In this document: piece after piece, positions 30,901 through 44,162 of the stretch | How positions within the stretch are numbered: the first letter of the stretch is position 1 | How the letters are laid out: each line of letters opens with the position of its first letter | Assembly (NCBI GenBank): GCA_021234155.1 | Contig: JAJEKV010000030.1 | Location: 16,732,003 to 16,796,002, forward strand | Origin: Isoetes taiwanensis | Lineage: Eukaryota > Streptophyta > Lycopodiopsida > Isoetales > Isoetaceae | Length of the DNA stretch: 64,000 nucleotides | Reading direction: 5' to 3' | Program-made: the position numbers and the translations under genes | Notes under the pieces: generated by a model | What the model was told of the DNA's origin: nothing | What the model saw: the letters and a program-made list of their open reading frames with translations, nothing else | The model's database searches: none

Positions 30901-33900
30901 TCAGCTTCTTGGGATCTTTGGCTGCTTTGTTGTACTTCCAATTGTAGAGCTTCAATACAGATGTCTTTTTCAGAAACTGCTGCTATTAAGTCCTTTACAA
31001 CTGACTGTGTTAAAGAAAGTTCAGCTTTTATGGCAGCAGCTTCATATGTATAGCAATGTGAAACATTTGTATCATCCATCTTGATTTCCTTGCCATCATT
31101 AATCCTAGAACCACTCAATTCAAGTAATTGGACAGCGGTGTCCCTCACTGATTCTGTACATTGCTTTCTCTCGTCATGCAGACCAAGATCTTCCCTCAAT
31201 TCTGCACAGGAAAGCCTTAGGGAAGCCATTGCACCATTAATCTCGTCTCTAAGTTTATGAGCATCTGAGATCATGTCTGTCATCACTTCAATAGCAGCCC
31301 CCTTTTGGAGAATGCTGAGAAATTCTCCAAATATTTCAGCAACTTCCCTGACAGAGAATGTTTCGCCAAGCTTGCTCAAATTTTCTTCAAGGCAGGTCTC
31401 ACATGCTGCAACTTGGGTCTCACTGCATTCTACATTTTGAACTCCAACCATTTCATGATATACTTCATTTTGTTCAGCAACATTTGCCAGAGAACTTGAT
31501 AATGTATTCTTTTCTCTCTTTAACTCATCTGAAATTTTGTCATTCTCTTTTATGAGCTCCTTTACCTTGTCCTTTGCATCTTCAACAAGTGCTTCAAGTC
31601 TGGTAAGCTCTGTTTGGGTAACACTGAGATCCATCTCCTTCTTTGAAAGTTCGGTTTTCACTTCAAGTAAGTGGCCTTCAAGCTGCACTAGACTATGCTG
31701 GTAGTCATTTTCAGCAACCTTGAAGGCATGAGTTAATTCATCAACCTGACTCCTAAAATCTCTTTCCCTTTCGGAGACTTCCTGAAAATTTGAATGCAGC
31801 CTTTGATTTTCATTCTGTAGAATAATTGCTCTTTCCTCTAGTTTAGAAAGTTTTAGATGCAGACCTTCTTCCAGTAATCTATGCTGAGACTTGATTTGTG
31901 CCATGATATTTTCATTTTCAGCAAATAGGGCCTCTCTCTCAGCATTCCACGCCATCTGTTGATGTTCCAGCTTTCTGCATAGATCTTCCTTTATCTGTTT
32001 GGCTTCAAGCACCTCTTTTTGAAGCAAACAAACATTTCTCGAGGCATCTTTCAAAGCCATTTCGAGCTGATCATTGTCATACTGTAATGAGTCCAAGTTT
32101 TCCACCATTCTGGAATGTGAAAGATTTAAGTCCTCCTCCACTACCCTATGTGATGATTTTATCTGTTCTATGGCATCTTCTTGCGCTTTGATTACAGCAA
32201 AATTCTCCGCTTCCCAAATCTGTTTCTGAGATTCTGACTGCACAAGTAGTGCTTGATATTTTTGTTCAGTTTCAGATACTCTAGATTCAGCATCCTTCAA
32301 TTGCATCTGCAGAGACATGATCAGATTTTTTAAGTCCATTATAAGATGTGCACCATCTTGAACAGCTGAATGTTCAAGGTCTATGTCCATTTCCTTGTCC
32401 CCTAATGCTCCAGCTTCAGTTAAGGAGTCTGTCTCTTGAACTTTGGATTCCTGGAATGCCCTTCTCAGTCCTGTTTGCATATTGGTAAGGTCAACTGCCA
32501 CCTGGTTGAGGTCCTTGGCTTTATCTTCAGTTTCTTTGGCCATTATATAGGCATGATGCAAATACCCCTGGAGGAGCATCAAAGACTTCTCTCTGCTGCA
32601 TGCTTTCGCATTTTCTTCTTGTGCATATAAGGAACTGCCAGAAAATGCGCCCTTAATATCACCCATACCAATGACTACATCATTGAGTGCTTCCTCCCCT
32701 TTCAATAGTTCAGATGTAGTAACATCTTCAATTTCCTTGCATAGTTGCTGATATTCTGTAACCTTCCTCTCCATTGACATTTTATATTCTTCAAGGAAGC
32801 TGTCTGTTTGTGTATGAATGTTCTTAAGGACAACTTTTGAACTTTCTCTGTCCTCATTGAATGCTAAGCCCACCTTTATGCCATCATCTGAGTTTTTTAG
32901 CATTGCTGCAGGTGACGATAGCTCATTCATGGCCATTGCATCTTCAAGCTGGGCTTTTAATTGGAAAACTGTCGCTTCAGAAGCTTGCAGTCTATCCTGA
33001 AATTCCTGTAAATGGGAAAACGTACATTTACAATCAGCTCTTCCTGCAAGATGCATGCATTTCTTTTGTCAGTTACCAGATGAAGCTTTGTGGCATCATG
33101 TAGCCTAGTTTCCATTTCATCCTTTTGACTTTTCTGCTCACAGAAAAAATAAAACCAGTTATTCCTTCAACAAGCACCCAAAATCATGCCACCATTTACC
33201 TGTAAAGCAATTACTTCCTGAAGATCGTTACACTTTGCAGTCAAAAATTTGGCCTTTGTACGAAGGTCATAGAGTTCTCTGATGCAGCCACCATTATAAA
33301 AATTAGAACACTGAAATGTTCTGAAACAATGTCCAAATTATAGAATATGAGCATTTCCTAACCGTTCAAGTTCTGTATTGGACTGCAGACATTGGTTCAA
33401 CTGCCCGCGACAATCATCTAAATCCTTTTTATAATTATCCACCTAGATTAACATCGCACTTTAAAATCCAACCAGATTAGATCACAGAAATGTAAAATCA
33501 AGCAATTATACCTCCAGTCTAAGTAATTCAGCTTCTTGGGTGGAAACATCTGAATCAACTGATATAGGTAACTCCTACATGACAAAGATCAGCTAATAAT
33601 TAGATTATGGGGCACTTTTGCATTGTGCTAAGAAGTGTTGCAGGAGAACCTTTGATGTTTCAAATTGCAGTTGAGAATTCAAGGTCTGTACAACCTGTAC
33701 TACATCTATTAGCCATGATCCAAGCAGAGGAAAAGACAAGATTAAAAAACACCTTTAATGCTAAGATACCTGATTACGTAACTGGGAGATTTCCTCCAGT
33801 AGGCTTTCACGCTCCCCATTTTCATAGAAGTCCTCATACCTTCAAAATTTGAACTTCATAATTTAAAAGCTGTGGAGTTCCAGTAGGAAAAACCACCTTG

Positions 33901-36900
33901 CTGCAAACTAAAATCCTTCATGATATGCACTAATCTACGGCATTGCCCTTAAAGATCCAATCTAATTGGTAGCATTAATATAGGAACTCTGGTTCAATTA
34001 CATATGAAGCTTAGAGCCAGCATAAACCCACCTTTGTAGTTGTTCCATGAGTTGCATGTTTTTCACAATCAGGTCTGTATCCTCACTTCTTGTAGCAGAA
34101 GCAAGCTGAAGCTTCTCCATCAAGGATTTGTTCCCTTCAACTAGAAGACTATCTTCTGGTGATAGCCCAGCCATCAGCAGTTCCATACTGTGTATCTTCT
34201 CTCTCTGGGCCTTCAACAACATGTCTTTACATTGTCCACTGCTCTCAAAATGGTCGACCTGCAAGTTAATTAATGAGCCTGCATTCCTTACTTTACACAC
34301 AAGCAGCATTGCTGTGGAAGTGGCGGAGACAATAGTCTACGATAACCTACCATGCGGTTAAGTTGAGCAGATATCCTCTTCGCCATGTTCTCTGCAACGT
34401 GTTCTCTCCTCAAGGAACCAGCAAGCACAGCCTCCAGTTCTATTACCTGTTGCACATAAAAGTTCATCATAGATGTCATAATCTACATGACAAGTAAAGA
34501 TATGCCATTGAAACAAGATGGCTGTGTACCTTTTTAGAGGAATCAAGCTCCAGTTTATTTTCCACAAACGAAGTACCCCGAGGAGACGACAGACTACAAG
34601 TTTGGCTTCTTGAAATAATTTGGCATCTTTGGCTGTTCAATTCTTCCTGATTATAGATATACTTTAGTCTCATTCTTCTTTAGACCAACAACCATCTTTT
34701 GGGAGGTAATATTACCTTAAGCTTTTGGATCTGATGACGAAGCGCAACCACGTCTCCAGATGCATCTTCATTTACTACTGCCTGCATATGGTTGAGTTCT
34801 ATGTAATCAAAGAAAATATAACCCATCAAATGCCAAAGTAGGAAGTACAAAAAAATTCTTACATTATTACGGATGAACTTTGCTCGTTGTGCAAACTTCA
34901 AGGTGCTTAATGACTCCAGAGCAGAACTGCAAGCATGATAAATTTGATATGTTAAAAAAAAAATTAATATCATCAGAGCAAAACATAAACCATCTAATCA
35001 AATAAAGGAGTAACCTAGTTGACGGGCTGATTGTTGCAATGATGATGGTCTTGGAATTTCCACCAAGAGAGTCCTGGTTTAAGGACAAAGAGACATCCAT
35101 AAGATATATTTATTAGCATAGTAGAATGATAAATGATTACTAACCAACCTGAAGAAGAAACGTAAGTTTTGAATCCCGATATGGAACATGTTTGTGCCTT
35201 CCATTGGCAACATCAACAAGAATCATAATGACAAGACTGCCAATGTAGTTGACAAATGTTAGAATTGGCTCTGACTTTTCTTGAGTTGAGATGTTTCAAA
35301 CATGTGAAAATGGTCTCTTACCCAAGTGTTGAAAGTGACTTATTGATATTTGCAGCTTCTTTTAATCTCTCGCCTTCTGCTCCTGAGGCCTTTTGTCTGC
35401 ATTGTTCAAAAACAAGAATTGTATATATCTCATTTATGGTATAAAATTTTCAGAAGTTGATAAGTTTTATAAAAACAAATCAAATCAATGTAATGTCTTT
35501 TAAGGTTCTAAAACTCTGTCACTGAGTAATAATGTTGTCAATACCTTTCTGAACCAGCAAGATCCACAAGATTTAGCCTCCCAAATCTGGCGTTGATTAT
35601 TGAATCTTTTTCCCACTGTACACACAGATTGAACAGCTGTGAGACATTCATTCCATTGTGAAATATACTCAATTTAAACAATGAGAAAGCTATATATCAT
35701 TGGTGTGCAAGCATTGGGGATTTCCAAAACCACGTGTCCACAAGTACAATGCCTTTTCTAGAACGTGATGGTGTCACATTTAGCGTATTCTGTCAAACCT
35801 TGCTTTCAATCACACAAGTGAAGACACTGTGTGAACGGCTACTCTCCTTGTTCATATTGGTTGCCGCCACTTTTCTGTTTGCTGCACCCTGTTTTCCCAG
35901 GAAGAAGAAATGATTAATAGTCTAAAAATATACAGGAATAAAGGAAATTCTTACCATCAGCAATAATTGAAGAACGTCCTGAAGACATCCAACTTCCACC
36001 TCCAGTAAATTTTCCACATAGACCCCTTTCCTTGCATCTTCTCTTAACTGGTTAAAGAGGCAAACAGCAGATTGGGATCAAGCGTGGCTAATCCTGGATG
36101 GTGCATAAAGACCTTATTCTTCTAATCATACCTGTAGATTAGTGGAAGATGGTTCTAGAAGGTCAGTTATTTGTTCATTGTAGATTTCCAGAAATGAACA
36201 TTTACAAATATACTTCAGATGTTCTTGTGCCCGAGCTTCTTCTTCCTACATAAACGATGTGAGTCTCATTGTATTTCATTGTGAAAACAAAATGATTGGC
36301 AGTTGTTGATACATGACTCACCTGCTTTATCCTTGAAAATAAATACTCGAAAACTCGTGGTGTCATCCCCCGTTCGTCGTTTGGGCACTTATCTAGGCCA
36401 TCCATATTTCCAAGCATGGTGTGGGTTTTCCCACTACCAGTCTGCACAGCTGGGATGGGTCAATTAGCTGAACACATATAACTTTGTAGTTGGTAATATG
36501 AGAATAGATGCTGACCTGACCATAAGCAAACATGCAACTATTATATCCTGACATGCAATTCTCCACCATTGGCAAACCAGCCACATTAAAAAGCATTTCC
36601 TGTGTAGTAGTTTCACAGGCAACATGATCAAATGTAAAGCGGCTTTCTGGTGACCCCAGCCATGTCAGGCTTTGAGGGCTTTCCTGCTTTATACATCTGC
36701 TGTAACCCTGTGATGATATTTCAGAGCTACGGAGGGGACGACTTCGTATCAATACCTGAGTTAAATGAAAATAAAGACATTCTGTTAAGTACAAACTGCC
36801 CTATTTGCCTCTTTTAACCTGCATAACTGGATCTATCATATAAGGAAAGAAATATATTGATGAAATTGAAGATTCATAGAAGTTCTGCTTGATGTCTGTA

Positions 36901-37776
36901 TTAATTAATAGACAATAGAAGCTGTATAGGAGAAGTCTCCCAAGAATATCCCACCTGTACGTTATGGTCATTCCAGAAAGAAGGGTCCTCTTGCAGATCA
37001 AAATGCGGCGGGGATTCTTCACAGGCCTCCACAAAACCTTGTGCACTTGGAATTCTAGACTGTACAAAATTGATGTTTCTAGGCACCATGCTATGGATAC
37101 CAACATTTTTAATGGCAGTATTACTAACAGTGCAACCACTGCTGTTATGCACATACCTGAGAGATCTAGCAACAGTCCTAACACTGAGGTTGTTAGCTGA
37201 ATGCTGGTTAGTAGAACATTCATTTTCACCAAAGTAAGATGGCTTGCCACCTTTGGCAACACGAGGAGTGCTATGGACACTTGCTGCCCGCACATTTGTT
37301 GACACTTCCCTCGAATAAGGAGTATCAGCATTGCCTGAGTTAGGAATGTCATTTGTCCCTGTACATTGTCTGGCAGACTGAGCTGGAGTGTCAACTTCTG
37401 TTGGATTACTTAACTGAACTTTATTATTATTGGACGAGTCCTGCTTTTGCCTGATCTTTGTGTTTGGGGATATGCCCCTCTTCTCAACTTTCTTGGGCAC
37501 CACATTTGCAAGCTGAGGAGTCTCCTGTTGAAAAGGTAGTTTCTTGGACTTAACCTGAGGAATATCAACCTTCGCAGTGGGAGTAGACGGCTCAGAATGT
37601 GTTGAATTTCCTTCACTACTTGGATTCCAAGCTGCTTCAGGAATAGGGCAAAGTGGAGACCTTGGTTGCATCGAAGGTAAGCAAGTTATTGCATTCACCG
37701 TGCTCACTTCTGAAGTCCTGCAAGCCACATTCTCATGTGAATGACGCCTGGAATTAGCCCTTTTGACGACTGGCAT
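27991..37776 (-). CDS. KIN12: Kinesin-12 (phragmoplast-associated, PAKRP1/KIN12-type) motor protein, 36 exons
   Basis: Exon ends on minus, high to low: 37776-36955, 36755-36516, 36441-36322, 36245-36132, 36047-35955, 35888-35799, 35615-35545, 35396-35322, 35236-35149, 35073-35015, 34926-34863, 34781-34716, 34646-34530, 34446-34351, 34258-34032, 33839-33770, 33574-33512, 33442-33363, 33278-33200, 33133-33077, 33005-30672, 30578-30501, 30434-30339, 30271-30144, 30074-29987, 29917-29843, 29765-29562, 29497-29399, 29327-29280, 29202-29144, 29066-28976, 28910-28800, 28727-28557, 28504-28415, 28339-28220, 28152-27991. The phases add up to 2214 residues without a stop. The motor spans about residues 275-615: [19 protein letters not shown] entry, [14 protein letters not shown]-loop (351-363), NKESSRSH switch I (476-483), LVDLAGSER switch II (509-517) and [39 protein letters not shown] follows, then a very long coiled coil. 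Plant kinesin-12 proteins organise the phragmoplast during cell-plate formation. All key motor residues are present. The least certain boundary is the 30578 acceptor. Confidence 0.95.
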
Positions 37777-40068
37777 TGTAGATCAGAAGAAGTAATGCTA
37801 CGAAAATTCTTCTATCAAACAGAGCCAGAAGGAAAAAAAAAATCGTCTTTCCGATAGCTTAATCGAGCAAATTCATATTAAAAAAAAACCTCCCATCTGC
37901 TTGATGAGCTGAATCTGCGCAGCCCAGTTCGTGAAATGAAGCAAAGACCTCGTTACCGTTCACAAATCTGGCAGAATTCTTCTGATCTAGTAACAATCAA
38001 TTCCGAAGATTGTTCTGCTTCCAAACACTTTAATCTGTTGCAAATGGAGGTAGTATAGCTTCCCGTTGGGGTTTTGGATAGCTGGCTGATCATGGCAGCG
38101 CGCCTAGCCTCTGAAAACTGTTCGAATGCTTATTTTGGTAAAGTTTGTTTTCAAAAATTTAAAGCATTAAATGACCGTTGCCTTGTTTTCTTCTTAACGT
38201 GATACTTTCTCCCGTCAGACAATATCTTAAAACAAAAACCCTAAAATTTAGCTATTTCTCATTCCCAAAGGTGTTCATACCACCACGTGGAATAAAAATT
38301 ATTAAAAAGCAGGTTGTCGTGAACCTAGGGAAAATAAGAGATCATAAGTGAGCGACAAACTATATATACAGAAAAAAAAAAAGGTTAATTTCTTACATAA
38401 TTTAAGCTAGCAAGAAGCATTAAAGCTTTGGTATAGATCATAGGTAAATCCATACGGTCTTAGCAAGAGATTTTTGCTTTGAACAAGCCATGATCTGAAG
38501 TAGCGATTCCTTACAGTTCTTTTACCATAAAACAATGATTCCTACATGCCCTTGCCTATTTTCATTTGGGTTAAAGTAGATGCTAAGGTCTTACCATGAT
38601 AATTTTTGCCTGAACATCGTCACTTAAGAGTTCCAGCATCATTTTGCACATTTTAGCTTGTTCAAGCACAAATGTGAAGAGATCTTGAGCATCTATACCC
38701 TGTCCAAGGTTGAAAAAGGAACAATTACCATGGTTGAAAAAGGAACAAGGTTGAAAAGAGAACAATTATGTGATTCTGCCTTTGGATTAGTTTGGAGCCT
38801 TTCCTTTGAAACATAACTCAAAAGTACATTAAGTTCCTAACTAATAGTTTTTTCAGATAACTCAAAATACCTTTCTACTATGTCGGTAAAGAAGAAGATG
38901 GAGAAGCTTCTTTGTGCAGCTATTAACCAAACATCATTAAGGCCATTTACAAGTTTGACAAATACGTAAGTTATAGAGAGGGCCTAGTAAGAACACCATC
39001 CTTTTTCAACCCATAAGAACAAATGTGCCAAGACGACATGGAGATGGTCCTTATCACAAATCATCATACAACCTATGGTCTATTTGAACCTAGATACTAT
39101 CTAGGCATATGATGTTTTACATTGGACGATATTTCAAAATCTAATCTTATGTGATTATAAATGGGATGCATTATATGGACCTCTTGTTTAATATTAGTTT
39201 GCCATTTAATATTAGGTTTCCAAATTTTAAGATAGATCTAATCTTATCCATGATGATATTTTAATGATCTTATGGATAATAGACCTTATGTAGATTAGAT
39301 AATGCTATAATTCTTATTTTCAATGCTAAGATCCTCTTTTTGATGACTAGTTTGGGAATTTTTTCGAAACCTAAGTGGAATATATCAATATGTCAAAAGA
39401 CAAGGACACTACAGTCAAATCCTTAAGTCTTTAAATATATCAAGGAGATGCTCAAAACTCACTTTCCCCATCCTCTGATTAATGAAAGGGCAAGCCAAAA
39501 CTCAAGAGGTCCATAGGCACGACCGATGGGTAAATGTAATACATATGTACTTAGTTTTAATAATGTGCTCACGCACTGTAGATTGCCCTTGCAATTGTAT
39601 TGTAAATGGGGTCAGCTAAACTAATGATATATGAAAGTTGCTTTAGTTAGATGTTAATATGCTAGATACAAATAGCGGATAGAGGACATAGCATCTTCCA
39701 TTGGATTGGTATTGAATTTTCTTGTTTGCTACTAATAACTCAAATGCCTTGTCTTCAAGTATTAGTTAACTATTGAATTGAATAACATTAGTCCACTTCC
39801 TTCCTTTGAGTAATAAACTTTGAGCAGTTTCTTTCATCTCGTGCATGTGTGTTGCATATCTCTTGCATCAAATGTAGTCTAGAATTGCTATAAAAAATTG
39901 AATAGAAGATAGCTAGCAATTGAAACCAATGACTTGCAGTCAAGAGTATTGTTGTATCTGTATCAATCACTCCATCCATAATGGTACTTGGTTGTCCATA
40001 GATGTATCCCATTTTGCACCATTAACTCTAATAATTTACATCAAGAGCATTTCTGACTGTCTATATAT
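37777..40068. other. Upstream region of the kinesin gene and intergenic DNA
   Basis: The first few hundred bases should hold the 5' untranslated region and promoter of the minus-strand kinesin-12 gene; no single TATA box stands out. From 38100 on the sequence is A/T-rich with no gene. A short word GGTTGAAAAAGGAACAA repeats three times near 38708-38765. Confidence 0.55.
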
Positions 40069-40462
40069 TGTCACACAGCAAATTCTGTGGCTTCCCAAAC
40101 AATGGAAAAAAGCCAATGGTCTACCGCCCACACCACGAACTCCCAGAGTTCCCCACGACCATGGGATTAGTCTCCCAGAGACTAATTGGGATTAGTCTCC
40201 GAGAGACTAATCGGGAAGCCTGGCTTCCTCTTGATTCTTTCCAAAAGAATCGAATAGCCTTTGAGCACAAAGACTAGTGAATTATCCCCCTGAGATAATT
40301 CGTTGATGCAAACTAACTCTTGCAATTAGTGTTGCAATACTGCAATCAAGCAAGTAACGTCCTTGTATTCCAAATACAACGAATGACATTGCTTGCAGTT
40401 CTTACAAGCAATCAACCCGGATTGCTCCTCTACCGGCCACACCCCTGGAAGCACCTGTAACA
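40069..40462 (-). repeat. 3' LTR of the gypsy element
   Basis: 394 bp. It shares the CAGCAAATTCTG start and GGAAGCACCTGTAACA end with the other LTR. About 445 bp shorter overall: the block between GATTGCTCCTCT and the ACCCCTGG end differs, and it contains a segment (AATCGGGAAGCCTGGC region) absent from the 5' LTR. Confidence 0.85.
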
Positions 40463-40480
40463 ATTCCTCCCTTCTCTAAG
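40463..40480 (-). promoter_or_regulatory. Polypurine tract
   Basis: On minus this reads GAGAAGGGAGGAATTG immediately before the 3' LTR, the usual place for priming second-strand synthesis. Confidence 0.75.
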
Positions 40481-40499
40481 ACCTTGTCCTCAAGGTATT

Positions 40500-40830
40500 T
40501 AATTAGTTCAAGTGAGGAGACCGCTGCACGAACTCATCCGACTCCCATTTGGCATCCTCGGGAGTCTGGCCTTGCCACAAGACCAAATGTTCTACAATAT
40601 CTCTATTGCGCAGCTGTCGAACTTATTTATCCAAAAGACGTTCTAGCATTACAGAGGAGTTTAAGACAAGTGGTATACTCTCAGGACTAACCACCTTATC
40701 TATATCTAGTATAGCACGCTTCAGCTGACTTGTATAAAAGACAGGATGTATCCCAAGGTCTGGGAGTAAGCTCAACTCATATGCCATTGGACCTATTCTT
40801 TTCAGAATTCAAAAGGGTCCGGCATAACTC
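40500..40830 (-). pseudogene. Gypsy integrase C-terminal / chromodomain-like remnant
   Basis: On minus, after an apparent deletion joint near 40830, YAGPF and ILKRIGPMAYELSL, then LGIHPVFYTSQLKRAI, then HLVLWQGQTPEDAKWES. This is the typical GPY/F and chromodomain-like end of chromovirus polyproteins. It contains an in-frame TAA near 40625. It directly follows the reverse transcriptase because RNase H and the integrase core are deleted. Confidence 0.75.
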
Positions 40831-41768
40831 TCAATTCTGAAACATTTTCAGGTGGTAGCCAGTCTTGCACTGCTTACACCTTACTTGGATCCGACGACAC
40901 TTCCTCCCACAAAAGGATGTGTCCAAGGTATGCAACCCTTTGCTTAAGAAAATCACACTTTGATATCTTAGCATAAAGTTTCTGAGTGTGAAAAGCTGCA
41001 ATACTTGCTCCAAATGAGCAAAGTGCTCTTCTAACGTTTGGGAATAGACAAGCATATCATTGAGGAACACCTCGACAAACTTATCTAAGTATTCAAGAAT
41101 ACTTGATTCATCAACCTCATAAAGGTTGCGGGCACATTTGTGAGACTAAACAGCATCATGAAGAACTCATAATGCCCCTGATGAGTTCTAAAGGCCGTCC
41201 TAGATTCATCACCTTCCCGAATCCTAATTTGATGATATTCACTACAGAAATCAATCTTAGTGAACCACTTGGCTCCACCAAGACGATCTCGAATATCCTT
41301 TATTCGAGGCAATGGATACTTATCCTTGATAATTTCCTTGTTAAGAGCGTGATAGTCTATGCACATTCGCATAGTCTCGTCCTTTTTCTTAACAAGCAAA
41401 ATCAGACTTGCAAAAGGCAACTTACTAAGCTTAGTAAATCCCCTTGCAAGCAGTTCTTTAACTTGATGCTTAACTTCCTCTAACTCTAGAGGACTAAGAT
41501 GATACGGAGCACGCACCATTGGCTTAAGCCCTGGTTCAAGCACAATCTCATGCTCAACTCCCCAAGAAGGTGATGGCCCTTTTGGCAACTCTTCTGGAAA
41601 CATGTCTTTAAATCTTTCCAACAGATTTTTCAATTCTTGATTCACATCTGAACCTAGTTCAATGTTTACATCCATAGAATTACAAGACTTAATCATGTCA
41701 TCATTAGGTATGATATACATCAAGAAAAAGCATCTTTTTGCATGCAAATTCTCAATTGCATCCTTCAT
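40831..41768 (-). pseudogene. Gypsy reverse transcriptase remnant
   Basis: Starting near 41768, [12 protein letters not shown] leads into the palm and finger motifs: [65 protein letters not shown] and [16 protein letters not shown] frameshift near 41085-41100 leads to [20 protein letters not shown]. The active-site signature is FLND instead of the normal F-x-D-D, losing one catalytic acid. The end, SSDPSKVQAVQDWLPPEN, is the start of the connection before RNase H, where the deletion begins. Confidence 0.85.
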
Positions 41769-42299
41769 CTAAAACATAGACTTATAAGACTCCTAAAAAT
41801 ATAATCCAAGTGCCCTTAAATTGCCCGAGGCAATTCCATGCCTTAAACACTAAAGGTTTACATGACTTGGAATTATCCCTTGGTCTTGACCAATTCTTGG
41901 TCATTGAGAGTCCTCCTAAGTTCACTTAGGAAAGTCGAAGATGCAACTTTCCCATTAAATAGCACTCTCTATTTCTTCATAAGAATTTGGTCTACTAAGT
42001 CGACCCCGTCGCTTAGTCAAAATTCCTATGGTTTTAATCCTCTTCATACAACCTTAATTAGGTATGTAGGATTAGTTATAAGATGTTAAGATATTCCAAT
42101 ATCTTTCCCATCTTAGTCCAATGTATATTACCAAAATACACTTAACCAAATTATAATTGCACCTATTGCATTACAACCTTAAATAAAATGAGATGTAATT
42201 AAAAACATACTTTACTATAGTTCCTCGAATTAATTCGGATACTTACATCCAACAATTTTCGAACTGTCAACTACTTGCACCTGCAAGCAATAAAAAGAA

Positions 42300-43020
42300 A
42301 AAATTTGCCGAAGTAACAAAGTCAAATTTGCTAATAGTCTTTCTTTCTCGAGAACTTCATCATAGTTCCCAATGAAGCCCTTAAGGCAATGTGATTAAAT
42401 GTTAGGACATTTCCATACATCATGTCATCTTTTTCCACAACCCAAACAAGGTTTGTCTGTGTTAAACTCGTACCATCCCTTACCTTAGAGCCATCCAGAA
42501 CTTCCCGCCCTAGTTTAGAGCTGGATTTGTGCCCCTCGAACAACCCAGTTGTTCTTCGTCTTTTAGGCTAGACTTTTTGCTTGATTGACTGCATATGCAA
42601 GCGTAGAATACTGTTGTATCCAAATCACTTGGATGCAGTATCTTAAGCTTCATTTTAAGTGTCGTGTCATTTATGCCACGCATAAAATAAAAAACTTGAC
42701 TTTCATCAGCTTCCGATGCTCTTGCTCATGTGTCCTTAATTCTCCATTTTGTTGCAATTTATGTAACTGACGATAAGACATAAGTTCATTCAAGCAGTCA
42801 AAACCTTCCTGGGATGGGACTTGTGAAGAAATACCCTTGGTATCTTCCTCAAGTACTTTAGCAATTAAACTGCATTGCTTAGTAACTATTTTATTAACTT
42901 CTTGTTCAATGGACGCCATCTTCCCTTGAAGATATGCTAAGTTTTCAGCTAGCTCTTGGACTGAAACACCCTCAAGTTCATGTTTCTCCACTTCTCAAGT
43001 GGTTTGGAAGATAGAACTTT
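42300..43020 (-). pseudogene. Gag-like region of the gypsy element
   Basis: On minus, 42671-42991 codes for an acidic/coiled-coil-like segment (ENLAYLQGKMASIEQEV) and a downstream region with stops includes a possible zinc-knuckle trace (CLGCGK near 42455). Position between the primer-binding site and the reverse transcriptase supports gag; sequence similarity alone is weak. Confidence 0.5.
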
Positions 43021-43309
43021 TCTCGTCCATTTCTGGCATCAAAGTCTAGATTTCCACAAATCTATAACGGCAATTTAACTCTTAAGATTCTTATTTAAAT
43101 AGAATTTCCAATCTGTATTTAAATTTCAAGAATCCTACTTACAGAGCTCAACCTAGATTTTCCCAAAAAAACTAGATTCACAACACTGTATTTAGATTTT
43201 CTAGAATCCAAAATTCTAAATTCTAAATTCACAATTATCTCTTAAAGTTAAGAGACTTTCCAACGATCTGCAATCTCAGAACTCTCGGAGTTCTTGCACA
43301 ATCCCTGGG

Positions 43310-43324
43310 CTCTTATACCAAAAT
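43310..43324 (-). promoter_or_regulatory. tRNA primer-binding site
   Basis: On minus, just after the 5' LTR, TTTGGTATAAGAGC resembles the plant initiator-tRNA-Met complement TGGTATCAGAGC with one change. It fixes the element's orientation. Confidence 0.8.
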
Positions 43325-44162
43325 TGTCACACAGCAAATTCTGCAGCTTCCCAAACAATGGGAAAAGGCCAACGGTCTACCGCCCACACCACGAACTCCC
43401 AGAGTTCCCCACGACCGATGGGATTAGTCTTTCCAAAAAAATCGAATAGACTTGCATATTAGTGTTGCAATGCTGCAATCAAGCAAGCAACGTCCTTGTA
43501 TTCCAAATACAACGAATGGTATTGCTTGCAGTTCTTACAAGCAATCAACTCGGATTGCTCCTCTGCTATCAAGCCACCACCCAGGGTGCTTCAGAGGCCA
43601 AGTCAGGCTAAAAGGGTCGGACTAGAGCTGTAGAATAGCAAATAATCACAGGCTAGTTTGTAACAGAGAAACCAAAGCAAATTTATGCCTTCACAATTTC
43701 GTGATCCGCTTTCAAGATGAATTTCCAGGCCTTAAATAAGATTGATCCCCCCTGCTACATGCCTCTACATGTAATTTCGACCACACCCAGGTGATTTCCA
43801 TGCCTGACATGCTCAAATCATGGCAGAAATTGATATGAGGCCACCCAACCATTCCGATATCAGAGATCTCCAAAAAGCTTCGAGCTTTTTTCGGCTTATT
43901 CTCTATTGGTTTACATCAAACCAATGCAATGGTGCCATATGGCGAAATATTAACATTTAGTTTAATGTTCCATAACCATATCTAATGTTTATTCTATAAA
44001 CATTAAAAGTTGCGCCCCTAGGGCCAACTTTGCTAGCCCCAGTATGTCCCCATAGCCCGACTATGGGTTTATGGTCCACCGCATCTATCGGCGGTACTCT
44101 CGTGCTTATGGAACTCCGTCAGGAGTCTGTTATCGGCCATACCCCTGGAAGCACCTGTAACA
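43325..44162 (-). repeat. 5' LTR of the gypsy element
   Basis: 838 bp, the longer of the two LTRs, bounded by the same TG and CA ends. The extra segment at about 43563-44130 contains no gene. Unequal length suggests deletions or insertions after insertion. Confidence 0.85.

Larger units (their letters stand above)
40069..44162 (-). mobile_element. Ty3/gypsy (chromovirus-like) LTR retrotransposon, internally deleted
   Basis: Read on minus, the order is 5' LTR (43325-44162), primer-binding site, gag-like remnants, reverse transcriptase, integrase C-terminal chromodomain-like piece, polypurine tract and 3' LTR (40069-40462). The LTRs share TGTTACAGGTGC and CTGTGTGACA ends (on minus) and most of their inner sequence. 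Flanking bases TATAT (left) and TATAG (right) could be a four- or five-base target duplication with one change. RNase H and the integrase catalytic core are missing, so it cannot move alone. Confidence 0.85.
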
